Below, piece by piece: positions 37,932 through 50,366 of a stretch of 64,000 nt of DNA (positions are counted from its first letter, which is position 1; each line of letters begins with the position of its first letter). The stretch is from Macrolepiota albuminosa (taxonomy: Eukaryota > Basidiomycota > Agaricomycetes > Agaricales > Agaricaceae), in assembly GCA_027475525.1 (NCBI GenBank), contig JAMWFC010000055.1:248001-312000 (forward strand). Direction: 5' to 3'. Under the pieces are notes generated by a model. It was not told the origin of the DNA, searched no databases, and was given only the letters and a program-made list of their open reading frames with translations. The translations under genes were made by a program, and so were the position numbers.

Positions 37932-38237
37932 TGTTAAAAACAGGCAAAGCACAGGGGACAGAAACTGTCACTAAAGCTGAAGTCCAAAGTCAGAAAGAGT
38001 GTATTGAGCAAAGTAAACAGGCAAAGCACAGGGGACAGAAACTGTCACTAAAGCTGAAGTCCAAAGTCAGAAAGAGTGAGGACTTCAGGTGACCTATCTA
38101 CAGTTTATATACTGCTAGAAAACTATATACATGTGAATAAAGAATAATCACATGTAGAATACATGTGATAGAATGAACTTGGAGTAGAATGATGATCATA
38201 GTGGATAGTGGAATGCATGTAACAGGCAATTTCAACA
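37932..38237 (-). repeat. Copia solo LTR 3, rearranged
   Basis: Runs from TGTTAAAAACAGGC to CAATTTCAACA. Its first part is repeated once with a 77-bp offset (38015 against 37938), but only 64 bp match before the second copy diverges at a recurring GAAAGAGTG motif. It interrupts the Copia integrase region. Confidence 0.75.
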
Positions 38238-40417
38238 TATTAGCCTCATTCTGGGCACGCTGACTATATGCTCAGATTCACATTCTGAATCGCATTCCAA
38301 CAGCATCACAGTCAGCTACTCCTTATGAGAGGTGGCACAAGCACAAACCAGATGTTTCTCATCTCAGAGTTTGGAGATGTAGAGCATATGTTTATATACA
38401 AAGGGATAAGTGCAAATCTCTGCAGTCTCACATGAAAAAATACATCTTTATTGCTCTCTCAGAAATTACAGTCTTTTTGGTTTTAGGATTGTAAAACAAC
38501 CATGCTTTATAACCAGGTGGATATCCAGAGTTTGATGAGCACTCCTTCCCTGGTTTGTGCTTAACTAGGCCAGTGATACCTTCTACACCTCCTCTACCAC
38601 CTGTGAATCTCAATATTCCAACTGGAAGTGCAGTGACTGAGTTACCTGCCCTTGAAAATGAAGGGAGTGAACCATTGCTTTTCCAAGTGTCAGTAACACC
38701 TCCTACACCTCCACTACCTCCACTACATCCACTATACCCTATAACACCTCCACCAGCTCCAAGACCACTTGATCATGAATCAAGCTCTCAGCCAGCTGCT
38801 CCAGCACTCAGACCATGTCCAAATTGACTCAGACATCATTCAGCACAACCACCTGCACAACCACCTGCTCCTCCATTACCTCCACTTGCTTTAAGACACT
38901 CTAAGCACAATGTACAGCCTCCCAGAGACTGGTGGGTGGTGCAACATCAAGAACCTGTCCACCAAGACAGTTCTGATGAAGAGGAGCAAGTGCAAGGTGA
39001 ATTGAAATTGGGGTCTGATCTTGAACAAGAAGAACCAGAGCCAGAACCACTTGATCCTGGTTTTGAAGATGTTTAGTTTGTTGGAATGGCTAGCTCTTCA
39101 GATCCTAAAACATTCAAACAAGCTATGAAATCTGAGGATGCTGACAGGTGGTATTAAGCAGCAGTTGATGAATATGTTTCACTGATTGCTAATGGAACTT
39201 GGGAGGAGTGTGACTTGTCTGAAGGCAAGAAGGCTATTGGTAGTGGATGGGTATTTTGCATTAAGTGCAATGCAAATGGTTCAATTGAGAGGTTTAAAGC
39301 TAGACTTGTTGCAAAGGGTTATGCACAATGCCCTGGCATTGACTACAATGAAGTTTTTGCACCAACATTTTGTCCTGCCTTTCTGCGCCTTATTCTTGCT
39401 ATTGCTGGCATTGAAGACATGGAATTGCGCTCTGTGGATGTCACTTCTGCTTTTCCCAATGGTGATTTAGAGGAGGATATCTATATGCTTCAACCAGAAG
39501 GGTTTCAGAATGGAAAAAGGGTGCTCAAGCTTAAAAAGTCACTTTATGGCTTAAAGCAAGCAGGCAGACAGTGGAACAAGAAGCTACATGCAACACTATC
39601 ATCAATGGGCTTTAAAAGACTTGAATCTGACTGCTCTATCTATCTTTATGTCAGAGGAGAAGTCAAGATCATTGTACCCATTTATATTGATAACATTACA
39701 CTTGCTTCAAAGTCCACTGCTGCACTTGACACTGCTGTCAAAGACCTTTAAAAGCACTTCAAAATCCATGATTTGGGCCCTTCCCACTTCCTTCTAGGTG
39801 TTCAGATACACAGAGACCGCTCAAAGCACTCTATTTCACTCTCACAACATCAATACATTGTTAACATATTGGAGTGCTATAAAATGAGTGATTGCAACCC
39901 TGTATCCACCCCAATGTCACCTCAAAGTGAAGCAGAAGTAGAAAAAATGCAGAATGTACCCTATCTGAATGCAGTTGGTTCATTGCAGTATTTGGCTACT
40001 ATGACAAAACCAGATATTGCATATGCAGTATCATGCTTGGGACGCTTTAATTCTTCTCCAGGACCTAAGCATTGGGCAGCTATTAAGCACTTACTGTGCT
40101 ATTGCAAAGACATGATAGACTACAAGCTTCATTACAATGCTGACACTGGCATCCAACCTTTTACTACATTTTGTGATTCTTCACATAGAGATTGCTCTGA
40201 TACTGGACACTCAGAATGAAGCATCTTGATCTTTGTTTTTACTGGCTTAGAGAAGCAGTTGAACAACAGAAACTTGTGCCTCATCACATTCCTGGAACAG
40301 AACAAGTTGCAGATCTTCTTACAAAACCACTTCCTTTGTCTAAAGTGCAATTTTGCAGACAAGGGATGGGAATTTATTAATTGTTCAAACTTGGAGATAC
40401 ACTAGATCAGGGGGGAC
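38238..40417 (+). pseudogene. Decayed Copia retrotransposon: integrase end, RT and RNase H
   Basis: Broken Ty1/copia polyprotein. Integrase C-terminal remnants come first (TPYERWHKHKPDVSHLRVWR, MKKYIFI, EFDEHSFPGL), then a Pro-rich linker. The RT follows: GSGWVFCIKCNANGSIERFK, ARLVAKGYAQCPGIDYNEVF, MELRSVDVTSAF, LKKSLYGLKQAGRQWNKKLH. The active-site box reads YIDN instead of the usual Y(I/V)DD. After a stop at 39748 the frame continues with LGPSHFLLGVQIHRDRSKHS and VGSLQYLATMTKPDIAYAVS. RNase H lacks its middle: the text jumps from CSDTGHSE to the terminal HIPGTEQVADLLTKPLPL. A 74-bp segment is inverted (38453-38526). A purine tract (GATCAGGGGGGAC) precedes the 3' LTR. The 5' end is cut away by LTR 3. 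Confidence 0.9.
38453..38526 (-). other. 74-bp micro-inversion inside the Copia integrase region
   Basis: Plus-strand coding reads MKKYIFI up to 38452 and EFDEHSFPGL from 38527. The segment between encodes, only on the minus strand, GYPPGYKAWLFYNPKTKKTV followed by ISERA, which is exactly the piece of Copia integrase missing from the plus strand. Turning the segment over rejoins both sides in phase. Confidence 0.9.
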
Positions 40418-41223
40418 TGTTGAAATTGCCTATTGCATGCATTCCACTATCCACTATGATCATCATTTTACTCCAAATTCATTTTATCACATGTTGTAAG
40501 AGCGACCTCTAGAGGCTGTGGCTCAGTCATACAGCAGGCAGAGGGAGATCCAAAGTGTATTAGAGTATGTACTGACAATATCATAATAACTACCCACCTA
40601 GCAGAGGGAGATCCAAAGAGAACAAGTCTAGGGATTCTCTATGCCAGGTTGGATGCTTCTGGGGCCTCTGAAGTGTGGGAAACAACTGTACAGTACAACA
40701 AAACCTTTAAAAACTCAAAAATTGCCTACACAAACAATTGCACAAATAAGGGGCAAACTTTGGCAAGCTCTGACTTATGTAAGTGGTCTGGAAGTGGTGC
40801 TGAAGGGCCCACACTTGTCTGAATAGTAGCTAAAGAACCAGAGTACCTTAAGGGCTGAGAATAGTACTAACAGATAGTGTTGAAAGGATAGAAATAGTAA
40901 AATGAAATAATGTCAAAAGAAATAAGAGAATGAATGAAAGGAGAGCAGAAGAAGTAAGGAGTGAAAGAAGGAAGAAATGAGGAGTCCCCTGACACATATA
41001 TCCTCCATGTAATTATATTCTATCACATGTATTCTACACGTGATTATTCTTTATTCACATGTATATAGTTTTCTAGCAGTATATAAACTGTAGATAGATC
41101 ATCTGAAGTCCTCACTCTTTTTAACTTTGGGCTTCAGGTAAGTAGTACTTTATTTTGCTCAATATACTCTTTCTAACTTTGGACGACAGTTTCTATCCCC
41201 ATGTGCTTTGCCTGTCTTCAACA
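40418..41223 (+). repeat. Copia 3' LTR, split by another solo LTR
   Basis: Starts TGTTGAAATTGCC directly after the polypurine tract and ends GCCTGTCTTCAACA. Positions 40495-40994 are a later insertion, leaving about 300 bp of true LTR. Orientation agrees with the Copia remnant upstream. Confidence 0.88.
40495..40994 (+). repeat. Solo LTR, TGTAAGAGCGACC family (copy 1)
   Basis: A 500-bp unit from TGTAAGAGCGACC to GGAGTCCCCTGACA, with TG...CA ends. Flanks CATGT and CATAT match at four of five bases, consistent with a 5-bp target-site duplication. Related units lie at 48647 and, inverted, at 50367. Confidence 0.85.
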
Positions 41224-41986
41224 GATGCACCTAAAAGAAGAAAGAAGTAGATATGAGTGAGTTGCAGCAAGGAGTGTGGCAAAAGGATTAGAGGCTTAGC
41301 AATGACTAAGCTGCATATTGCCTGTCATAGATGCAAGGCATGTAAGTTTTGTATGTGTAACTGTGGCAAGCAGGCTAGAAGTGTTCAGACAATTGGCAAC
41401 TTTAAACTTAGTCAGCACAAAAGAAATCTGAACCATAGAGTGAACTGGGAGAGGTAATGGGATACTCTGTTCTGTTGTGTAACTAGTGACAACAGTAAGT
41501 ATTTATAGTAAAAATGAGTTCACCATTGCTAAATGGCTAAGGGTCATCAAGGAGCAGTGAACTGTAAATGTGTAAACACTGTGCATTAAACTAAATAGTA
41601 AGAAATGAACAAGAATGCTGTCTGTCTGAACTGGTAGAGGGTGCCAAGAGATGTCAGGTACCAGGGTAAAATGCCAAGCTGTTTGTCATTATTTCCAATT
41701 TATAAGCACTGTCATCAGCTAGCTGTACAACATGCTGATTGAGTGATGCCACCTGTCAATGCTTGCCAGTGGCATGATGTCAGTGGCATGTTGCCTGCTG
41801 TCACCTGTCATTCCTGCTGCTGCCAGCACTATTACTGATCAGATCTATTGCTTGCCATGCATGTCCATCAGATAAGGCCTAAAATAGATAAATTGTATAT
41901 GCCAAGTTTGGAACAAGTGCAGCAAGATGTCTGGAGCCAATGCTGAGCCTGCCATTGATGTGCCTAGCCTGTGTGGGGTCCTATCA
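41224..41986 (-). repeat. Gypsy LTR remnant
   Basis: Similar to the LTR of copy B over its second half, ending GGTCCTATCA like the LTR at 60598, but CpG-poor. No polypurine tract follows, so it is a solo or truncated LTR. Confidence 0.7.
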
Positions 41987-43869
41987 CTGGCATCCAGCCC
42001 ATGTTGTAGATTTTGTGCCAGGTTCAGGAAAAAATCTGATATCTTTGCTTGCTGCAACTGATCTTTCCAGGCATGGTACTTGTAAGGTGACCAGAACTCA
42101 AAGAGATTGTGCAAGAGCACATGCTTGAGCTCTGTGATCTATTTTTCTACATCCTGAGCACTCATGCTTGTGGTCATAGGACATAATGCAGCACCTTCAA
42201 GGCTTTTGCCAGTCTGTACACAGCTCCTTGCTCTCAGGATTGAGGAGCCTGTTGTTTTTGCTTCTTTTGATATAATTGCTCTGCTCATTCCAAAGATCTT
42301 AGGCTGAACAATTCCAGATGTTGTGTGTGTGTTGACTAAAACACACTGTGCAGGCTGCATTGGTTGACTTGACTCTGTTGGAGGATGAGCCTGCATGTGC
42401 ATGAAAAAACTCACTCTCTTTCTTTTCTTTCTTAGTTTTTGAGGCAGGAGAGTCTTTGCTTTGGTCTGTAGAATCTGATCCCTTCCTCTTTCCTCATGCT
42501 GAGTTTGCTGCTGATGCACCATCACTTTTTAGCAAGTTCAGCTCTGTTTTGCATTATACAAGAACAATATTGCACCCTAGTAATGTAATAATCCTGGTTA
42601 AGCAATGAATTATGGCATGAATTATAGCGCTAGCAAAATGCATTGATATAAACATCATGCTGTTATGCAACAGCAACCTGTGAGGTATATGAACAGTGAT
42701 AATAAAGCATCAGGCAGCGAACAGGCATTGTCAAATAGTTGTGTTCAATACACAATGGGTAGGAGTACTCTTGCACAAAGACAAGACCGATGCTACCTCA
42801 AAATTTTGCATGGAGATGAATTGTTGTAAGGGAATGACAGTAAAATTGATGAGGAAATTGTAGGTAATAAGATGAGATGCAATATGTGAGTTTACCATAG
42901 ACACTGAAGCATAAAGCCACTGAGCTTACTCACCAGCCATGAAAGCACTTCTTTTTATATCATACATCTGATTCTTCAGAGTTTTTAATGCTTAATTGTC
43001 AATGAGTCCCAAGTCAAATATCCCATCTCATGGCAGGTCCTTGATTTGGCAGTGCCACTCTCTGCACACTCAGGACTGGTAGAGTTTATGCCATCTGTTC
43101 CTTCATTATTTTGCAGCTTATGATTAGTGAGTCAAAAGAAAAAAGTATGCATAGCGTCCATTATGTTGTTAGGTCACTTCTCTTGTACAATGTGTTTCAG
43201 GAAGTTGGTGGAAGTGATACATTTCAGTAAGAACTGGTTCTGAGATTATCCAAAAGTCAATTTCAATTTCTAGCCTGTTCTGGCTCAGGCTAAAATTCTT
43301 ATGTGAACCCCAATTTGATAATTCATTAGATCAATCAATTTAAGTTTAGGCACATCATGCAGGAGAGGTGTATTTTGACATGTGACTATAGTGTGACCAT
43401 TAGTTGTTTGACTCTCTCTCCTCAATTGGTTATTCAAACTATTTTGCATTCAGTCTGTGCATATTTCCCTTGTGTTGTTTTTCCTTTTCACTTCTGTTTT
43501 GTGCTTTGGCTTGCTCATTTTTCTGATTCCTGTCATCATTATTGTATTTGTATTGATGTCAGGTCAATTGAGTAAGTTGCGGAGTGTCAAGGCTGGCAGT
43601 TCCTCCTCCTCATGTATTCTAAGGCCTTTGTTCATAATTCTATGTGCTTATTTACAGGTGCTGGATGTCATTTCAGAGGCTGTGGTGGCACCAGGCATAT
43701 CCAAGCCTGTGCCAAGTATTCTAGCTGATGCTGATGATGCCCAAAAGTAGATCAGCAGCAGATACGGTTTACAGCTACTGACCTGTGTAAACAATGTGTT
43801 GGGCATGCTAAGATTGAGGGAGTCTCAGGCAGTTCCCAGAAAACAAGTCAGAGAATGAGTTATATGGCA
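41987..43869. other. Unassigned sequence with a minus-strand coding remnant
   Basis: No intact gene. On the minus strand two reading frames near 42525-41850 look like pieces of a former protein (for example IFGMSRAIISKEAKTTGSS, then ELKHVLLHNLFEFWSPYKYH), separated by a stop. I do not recognise the family; a transposon-borne or captured host sequence is possible. The rest is AT-rich and without recognised features. Confidence 0.35.
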
Positions 43870-45778
43870 AGATTTAGTGAAAGTTGATAACAATAGTCGG
43901 CAAGAATATGCAGTAAGGAGGGTGTGCCAATGACAAAGTGTGCCTACAAAGGAGTAGAGAGATGAATACAGATAAATGCAGCAAGGGGACATGGGAAGGA
44001 AACTAGAGGCTTAGCAATGACTAAGCTGTGTGATGCCTGCCGTAGGTGCAAGATATGTAGATTCTATAAGTGTGACTGCGGCAGGCAGGCTAAGGGTGTT
44101 CAGACAATTGGCAACTATGAACTTAGTCAGCTCAAAAGAAATCTGAACCGTTGATGACGCCAACTGTGGTTGGATGCGCTGGACGTATACGCAGTACAAT
44201 GCCATCTCCAGCACCTGGCGTACGAGTTTGTGAGGAGTCCCGGCAGGGTCCCGGTGTGCTCGAGCAGAGGTGATAGGGCGATGCACTAGATGATAGCATC
44301 TCGGGTGCTACCTAGCAAGTGGTAAGCGTCGTAGTTTAGGAGAAGTTATAGAGAATAAAACAAATAGCGCAGTGTAATGTGCCCGTAGGTGGCACCGTAA
44401 ATGACAAAGATGAGATAGACAAAGCTAGCGCCGAACTTGGTGACAAAGTCAGGCAATGCTAGCACGATTTGAATGCTAAGTGTAACTGGGTGCTCAAGAG
44501 GTTATGATTCATTGTTATATACATGTAAAGTAGCTATTTTATATACTATGCGCTACCGTGTTTGTCCAGATACAAGTCCACCTGCGGCGCTACCTCCTAG
44601 CGCCTCTCCTCGTGGTTTCCTCTAATGGCGACCTGTCAACGGCAACCTTTTGCACATGGATGATGGCGACCAACGGCGTTCTGACCCACAGCGACCAGCG
44701 GCGACTCTATATTGGCTTAGAATTGCATGAGTCTGCTCACTTTTATTCTAACTCCAATTGGCCAGGCTGTTTCGGAGTATGGTCGGAAAATCCTCGACAG
44801 ACGCCATGAGCGCTAGTGTCAGCGCTACACATTGTATTAGTTCCTGACAGGTCCAGATGTCGGATTTAAGTATATCCAGTGCCGCCGTCATTGATCCTTT
44901 TAGACTTCTGATTGAAGTGCCTCGTCAAATGGCAGCGCCTGCTGCTGGCTCTTTCTGGAAGTGATTGGGGTTTAGTTAGAGTCCTCTCCCGCTGTCGTGT
45001 TAGCGCTATACGTTATGGGCCTCCTTCGTCCTTGGGATAGGTGAATGGAGTGTGCTGAAAGCTTGGTAGCTAGTGGTTAGGATAAATGTCTAAATCCTGT
45101 AGTCGGTTGCCAGAGCTAGAGCTGCTCTATATTCCCAACTGGTCGCTAGAGCCCTCAGTACGTCAAGTGTTGGTTGGCCTATAATGTCCCTTGATGCGCT
45201 CAGTCCGAGTAGAAGCCTATCACCGTGAGATAAACTGAGGGGTGTAAACTAGAGTTCTCTGTTCTTGCTTTTTAACTAGTGACAATGGTAAATATTTATA
45301 GTAAACTGAGTTTGCTGTCGCTAAGCTGCTAAGCATTGCCAAGGAGCAGTGAACTGGAAAGAGTGTAAGTAGTTGCTGTGCATTAAACTAAATATTGAGA
45401 AGTTAATGAAAATACTATTTGTCCAAGTAATGAGAAGGCACTAAGCGGTGCCAGGCACCAAGATGAAATGCCAAGCTGTCAGTCACAGAAAAATGCCATC
45501 ATTCTAACTTGTAAGTGCTGCCGCCAGCTAGCAATACCGAGTGCTGCCTGAGTGATGCCATCTGTCAATGCTTGCCAATGGTGTGATGCCAATCACTTGT
45601 CATTCTGGCTGCCATCAGCACTATCACTGATTGGGTACGTTGGTTGCCTTGTGTGGCCATCAGAAATGGCTTAAAATAAATAAAATGTGTGCACCAAGTT
45701 TGGAACAAGTGCGGCAAGGTTTTCAGAGCTGATGCTGAGCCTGCTATTTATGTGTCTAGCCTGTGTGAGGTCCTATTA
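43870..45778 (-). repeat. Gypsy LTR, decayed, hosting a nested solo LTR
   Basis: Left (43.98-44.15 kb) and right (45.23-45.78 kb) parts align with the LTR remnant at 41224-41986 and with the LTR of copy B. Its end AGGTCCTATTA corresponds to the usual GGTCCTATCA. The outer left border is approximate. Confidence 0.65.
44152..45222 (-). repeat. Nested solo LTR of a related Gypsy family, 4-bp target-site duplication
   Basis: A 1,071-bp unit from TGATGACGCC to GCCTATCA, flanked by CCGT on both sides (44148-44151 and 45223-45226). It is much richer in CpG than the LTR it sits in, so it inserted later. The interior differs from the copy B LTR except near the ends. Confidence 0.85.
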
Positions 45779-47149
45779 ACACATCTCTTGATCTGTCCAT
45801 AGAATTCTCCTCAGTTCCTGACACAGGAATGGGCATGTGGAGGGAGAGATCTTTTATACTCTTATCTGTGCTATTGCATTCACTGTATAAGTGTCTGAAA
45901 TGTTGTTCGTCATGTGAGAGAGATGATGGAGTTGAAGTTCTGTTTTCATCTGCTGCTGATGCATATATGCATTATTTCATCCTGGTGGTAGGATCCCATA
46001 CAGGATCAGCATATCAATGGCAGGCTACAGCAACATGGCACTGGCTCAGATTACCTTAGCATGTACTAATTGACCAATTTTGGCAATATTTGATGGCTGC
46101 GCTGATGAGCTCCTACTATGGCTGGCTACAGATAGCACCAATACTCCCATCTCACATTAGCCCACTAGTACCATTAGAAGCGCCATGCTCTAGCGCTTCC
46201 AGCACTTTTTTTCCCATATTTTTACACTAATAACTTGCAGCTACAGACTTTAATTACTTCCAGACCACTTTTTATAGCACCACTTATTCTTTGCACCACT
46301 GTTGACACCTCGCTGCACCTTGCCACTTGCAAGGCTATACATTTACATAGACACTTGGCATCAGTCAATCCAGCATAATGCTCTTAGCCAGTGGCAGCAC
46401 TTACAGGATGGAATGATAAAGTATTTCTATGACAGCATCATTATAGACCTTTTTACTATACAATTCATTTCACATTATTTACTTACATTCCCATCAGTTC
46501 ACCACCCTCTAGCGGCACTTAGTCTCTTAGTGTTGGCTAACTTTCTTTACTATAAATACTTACTTTTTGTTAGTAGTACATCATCAATTTGGCAGTAAAG
46601 GTCATATCTCAACGTTTTGGTCACCATACACAACAGACTACCTCTTGTTGACCATGTCAAGCAAGAGGACTCTGCTCTAGTTTTCTATCTCTTTTGGTCA
46701 CCATACACAACAGACTACCTCTTGTTGACCATGTCAAGCAAGAGGACTCTGCTCTAGTTTTCTATCTCTCTCTTTCTAGTGCCTTGCAACTATGGCTTGG
46801 CTTTTGTGCTTAGATCCACTAAGCAATCTTATTTTTTTATTATCTCATTCTAGATGCTAACACTTAGTGCCTCTTAGCAACCTTCTCCTGCACCTCTTAG
46901 CACCTTCTTTAGCAACTCTCCTGCACCTCTTAGCACTTTCTCTTAGCAACTTTTAGCGCTCTGTAGCCATGTTTTGGAGCCTTACACAAATGCCTCCAAT
47001 TACCCACTTTCCTTGCCACCAACCTCTTGCCTACCATATGTTCTCTGAGACTTGTCTGGGACTCTCACACACACTTAGTGTGCCCAAAGCTATATTGGCT
47101 AAGTAGCTGTACTAGTAATAGTGCATGCAGTACTTAGCTCAATTTAGAC
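45779..47149. other. Unassigned decayed repeat sequence
   Basis: No gene supported. AT-rich text with LTR-like vocabulary (runs such as CTTAGCAACC and CTCTTAGCACC), probably old Gypsy-related DNA. It contains the 77-bp duplication at 46615. Confidence 0.4.
46615..46768. repeat. Exact 77-bp tandem duplication in repeat DNA
   Basis: Copies at 46615-46691 and 46692-46768 are identical, with the same period as in the genes. Confidence 0.93.
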
Positions 47150-47944
47150 ATCATCAGCACATGGCAAGAAGCAGATCCAATCAATGATAGCACTGATGGC
47201 AGACAGAATGACAACTGACAGATGGCATCAGTCATTAATGACAGCGCTTAGCAAGAAGACTGATGATCTATCAAAACTGATGAACAGCTTGGCATTTGAC
47301 CTTGACATCTGACAGTGCTTAGCACCTCAATTTGGTGCCTGACATTGCTTAGTATCTTGGACAGACAGAAGGTTGATGGATTGATTGTTTAGCATTGCAA
47401 TCTGCCACCTGGCATTGCTAAGCATGTTGAATGAATGGTAGAGATCTGAAACTGTTGAAGCCACCCTATAAATTTTCCAGTTCACTGCACTTTGGTGTTA
47501 TTAGTTATTTGGCAATGGTGAACTCCTTGTAGTATAAAAAGTACTTACCGACTTGTGCATAACCATTATAACAGAGTTTTCTGCCCCACTTACTCTAGTC
47601 TCCCTTACAGTCTAAGTCTCATTTATAGTTGGCAACATCGAAGTAATCGGCAGTTGCAGACTATCGTTAGCCAACAACATCCTTGTGCCTTGCATCTATG
47701 GCAGGCATTAACGTCGCTTAGACTTTGCTAAGCTTATTATGTTTACTTACTGCTTCTTTTATAGGCGCTTGTTACTTTAGCGCTTGACACTTGCCGACCC
47801 CTCCTGACTTTATCTTATTTTATAGACATGATCTCTGGGACCTGCCCAGAACTCCCCTCAATACCTTAAGCATACCCAATGCAAGCTTTTGGCTTGGTAA
47901 CACTATTTTTACATTTGTTACTGACCAAACTTTGGGCATTATCA
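47150..47944 (+). repeat. 5' LTR of plus-strand Gypsy element C (truncated)
   Basis: Reverse complement of the copy B LTR: shared stretches include GGTGAACTCCTTGTAGTATA and TTTGTTACTGACCAAACTTT. It ends CTTTGGGCATTATCA at 47944. The next bases, AATTGGAGCCCACTGC, may be the primer-binding site. The left end is missing. Confidence 0.75.
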
Positions 47945-48646
47945 AATTGGAGCCCACTGCAAGAGTTCTTCAGGGCAGAATTCTGCCAAAAACCTGTCTT
48001 CAGCATAAGCACTGTCTGCTAGAGCAGTCAGCAGATGGCATTTTTCCTTTCTGCCTGTCTCCATCTACTCCTCAACTTCCAGATGCCTTACCACGCCACA
48101 CTCTAGAACAGGAACTATAAAATGCCGAAGATGAGCTTACTGTAGACAATATTACTGATATCTTCCCATGTTCTTTGGAGTACAATCTTAGCGCTGACAA
48201 TCCCTTAGCGTCTCTGCTTGCCACCATACAGTTGTTTACTCCACTGATGCATTTAACTCCTCTCTCTCAGCTCTTTATTTTCTGCAACCCATTGCCAAGA
48301 CTTAGAGTGCCTTCTCCACCTCTGCTAACCAAGCTCAGCACCATAGTCACTATGGAACAGCCTGTTCAGTGCATGCTGCCATGCAACCACTTCTCAGCAC
48401 CTAAATGGGATGAGTCCAAGCTATGGGAGCTCTCTCAGTATTTTAAAGAATTGGAGTATTTATTTAGAGATTGTGGGGTTACTGACCATATGCAGATGAA
48501 AAAATATATGGCAAGATATGTATCATATGACACAGCAGAAACATAGACAGGCCTTCCCAAATTTGCTGCATTTGTTCCTGGCACACAACCAGCCCAAGCC
48601 CAAGGCACTTTATATGAGGGTTGGAAGATGGCAGTAATCTAGTTGT

Positions 48647-48991
48647 TGTAAGAGCGACCTCTAGAGGCTGTGGCTCAGTCATATAGCTGGCAGAAGGAGA
48701 TCCAAAGTGTATTAGAGTATGTACTGACAATATCATAATAACTACTCACCTGACAGAGGGAGATCCAAAGAGAACAAGTCTGGGGATTCCCTATGCCAGG
48801 TTGGACACTTCTGGGGCTTCTGAAGCATGGGAAACAACTGTGCAGTACAACAAAACCTTAAAAACTTGAAAATTGACTAACCAAACAACTGTGCAAACAA
48901 GGCAGGAAAACTCAAAGAAATAAGAGAATGAATGAAGGGAGAGTGAAGAGATAAGGAATGAGAAAAGGAAGAAATGAGGAGTCCCCTGATA
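48647..48991 (+). repeat. Solo LTR, TGTAAGAGCGACC family (copy 2), perfect target-site duplication
   Basis: A 345-bp, internally deleted unit flanked by GTTGT on both sides (48642-48646 and 48992-48996). Removing it rejoins the gag text of element C. Confidence 0.88.
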
Positions 48992-50366
48992 GTTGTACTC
49001 TGGCACTGAAGAAGCTACCTGATACATGATAAACAAGTTACAGAAATTAGTACAGGAATCATTCGACAATGGCATATATTTCCTTGGCATGTTCTTTACA
49101 TATTATTGTGAATTTCAAAAGATTGCTAGGTGGCTTCTGCAGAACAGCAAGCTGTACATAAATGAGGAACATTGTCTATTTCAACAGGGAATTCTGACTT
49201 TACTTTGGACTTGTATTGCTTGTTGCTTACTTAGAGATCATTCAGCTGACTCATCACCCAGAGGAGCCATATAATGTTGCCAATGTCTTTGAAGCTGGCA
49301 AATAGGTTCTCAAGGGTATGGACACTAGCGTTGGAATGCAACATGCTAGAGCAAGCCCACTGCCTGAACAAACTAACGGTATTATTTCCATTCTGTCCTC
49401 TGTTGCCAACTTCATTAAGAAAGAAGAAGATTTTAACACTGCTGTTACCGCTGCCATCGCTTCTGCCATGACACATATTGAAACTATGATCACTACTAAT
49501 CTTATTGCTAACTGACCTGGTAATGCATCTGTGCCTGGCCCTTGCCACTTTTGTGGAGGAAATTGGCCACATAATGACTAGAGGATGCTGTGCCACTTTA
49601 GAAAATTATATTCAGCAAGGAAGAATTCAAAGGGCTATTTATCGGCAGCAAGATAGTCCTAACTACTGGTGCCATTATTTCTAACTATCTGGACAAGAAG
49701 TCCTTTCAGGAACAAGTTGATGAATGGCATAAGCACAATCCAAGGCAAATAGTTACAGGCACGCTTTCTGGCAATGCTAACCCCAACTCTGAGCAGGCGA
49801 CTCAACAGCAAATAATTCACGAGGTTTTACACTTTGACAGCATTGGTGACTGCTCTACCTTTTTGTAGAAAGAGCATATTGTTAAACTACAGAAGGAATT
49901 AGATTTGCTTAAGAATTAGGTTTTTGATGGGATTGAAGTTAAGCAGCCTAAACAACCTCTCAAAGGATATAAGCCAATGCCTCTTGCCACACCTTCAGCT
50001 ACAACTTCAGAACCATCCTCATCTACTACCACTCCCAAACCACTGTTGCTGCCTCTCCACCCCTACTCAGGGATCTCTGACTGCTATCATGCTCCCACCC
50101 AACAAAATTTTGCCACTCCTGAGAAGCATCCTGAGGACAGCTACCAACCTACTATGTCAATATTTGATATAGAAAAATCTAATCATGTCTTTAGTTGCAT
50201 TATGAAAACTGCTATTACCTTATCAGTGGAAGAGCTTTGTAGTATAGCCCCAGATGTCCGCAACCAAGTCAAGATGGCAGTCACTCCACAACAACCCTTG
50301 GCAATAGCGGTTGCCGAGGTGGACAAACTTAACAATGCACTTCCTAGCTTTTCCATTACTAGCAAC

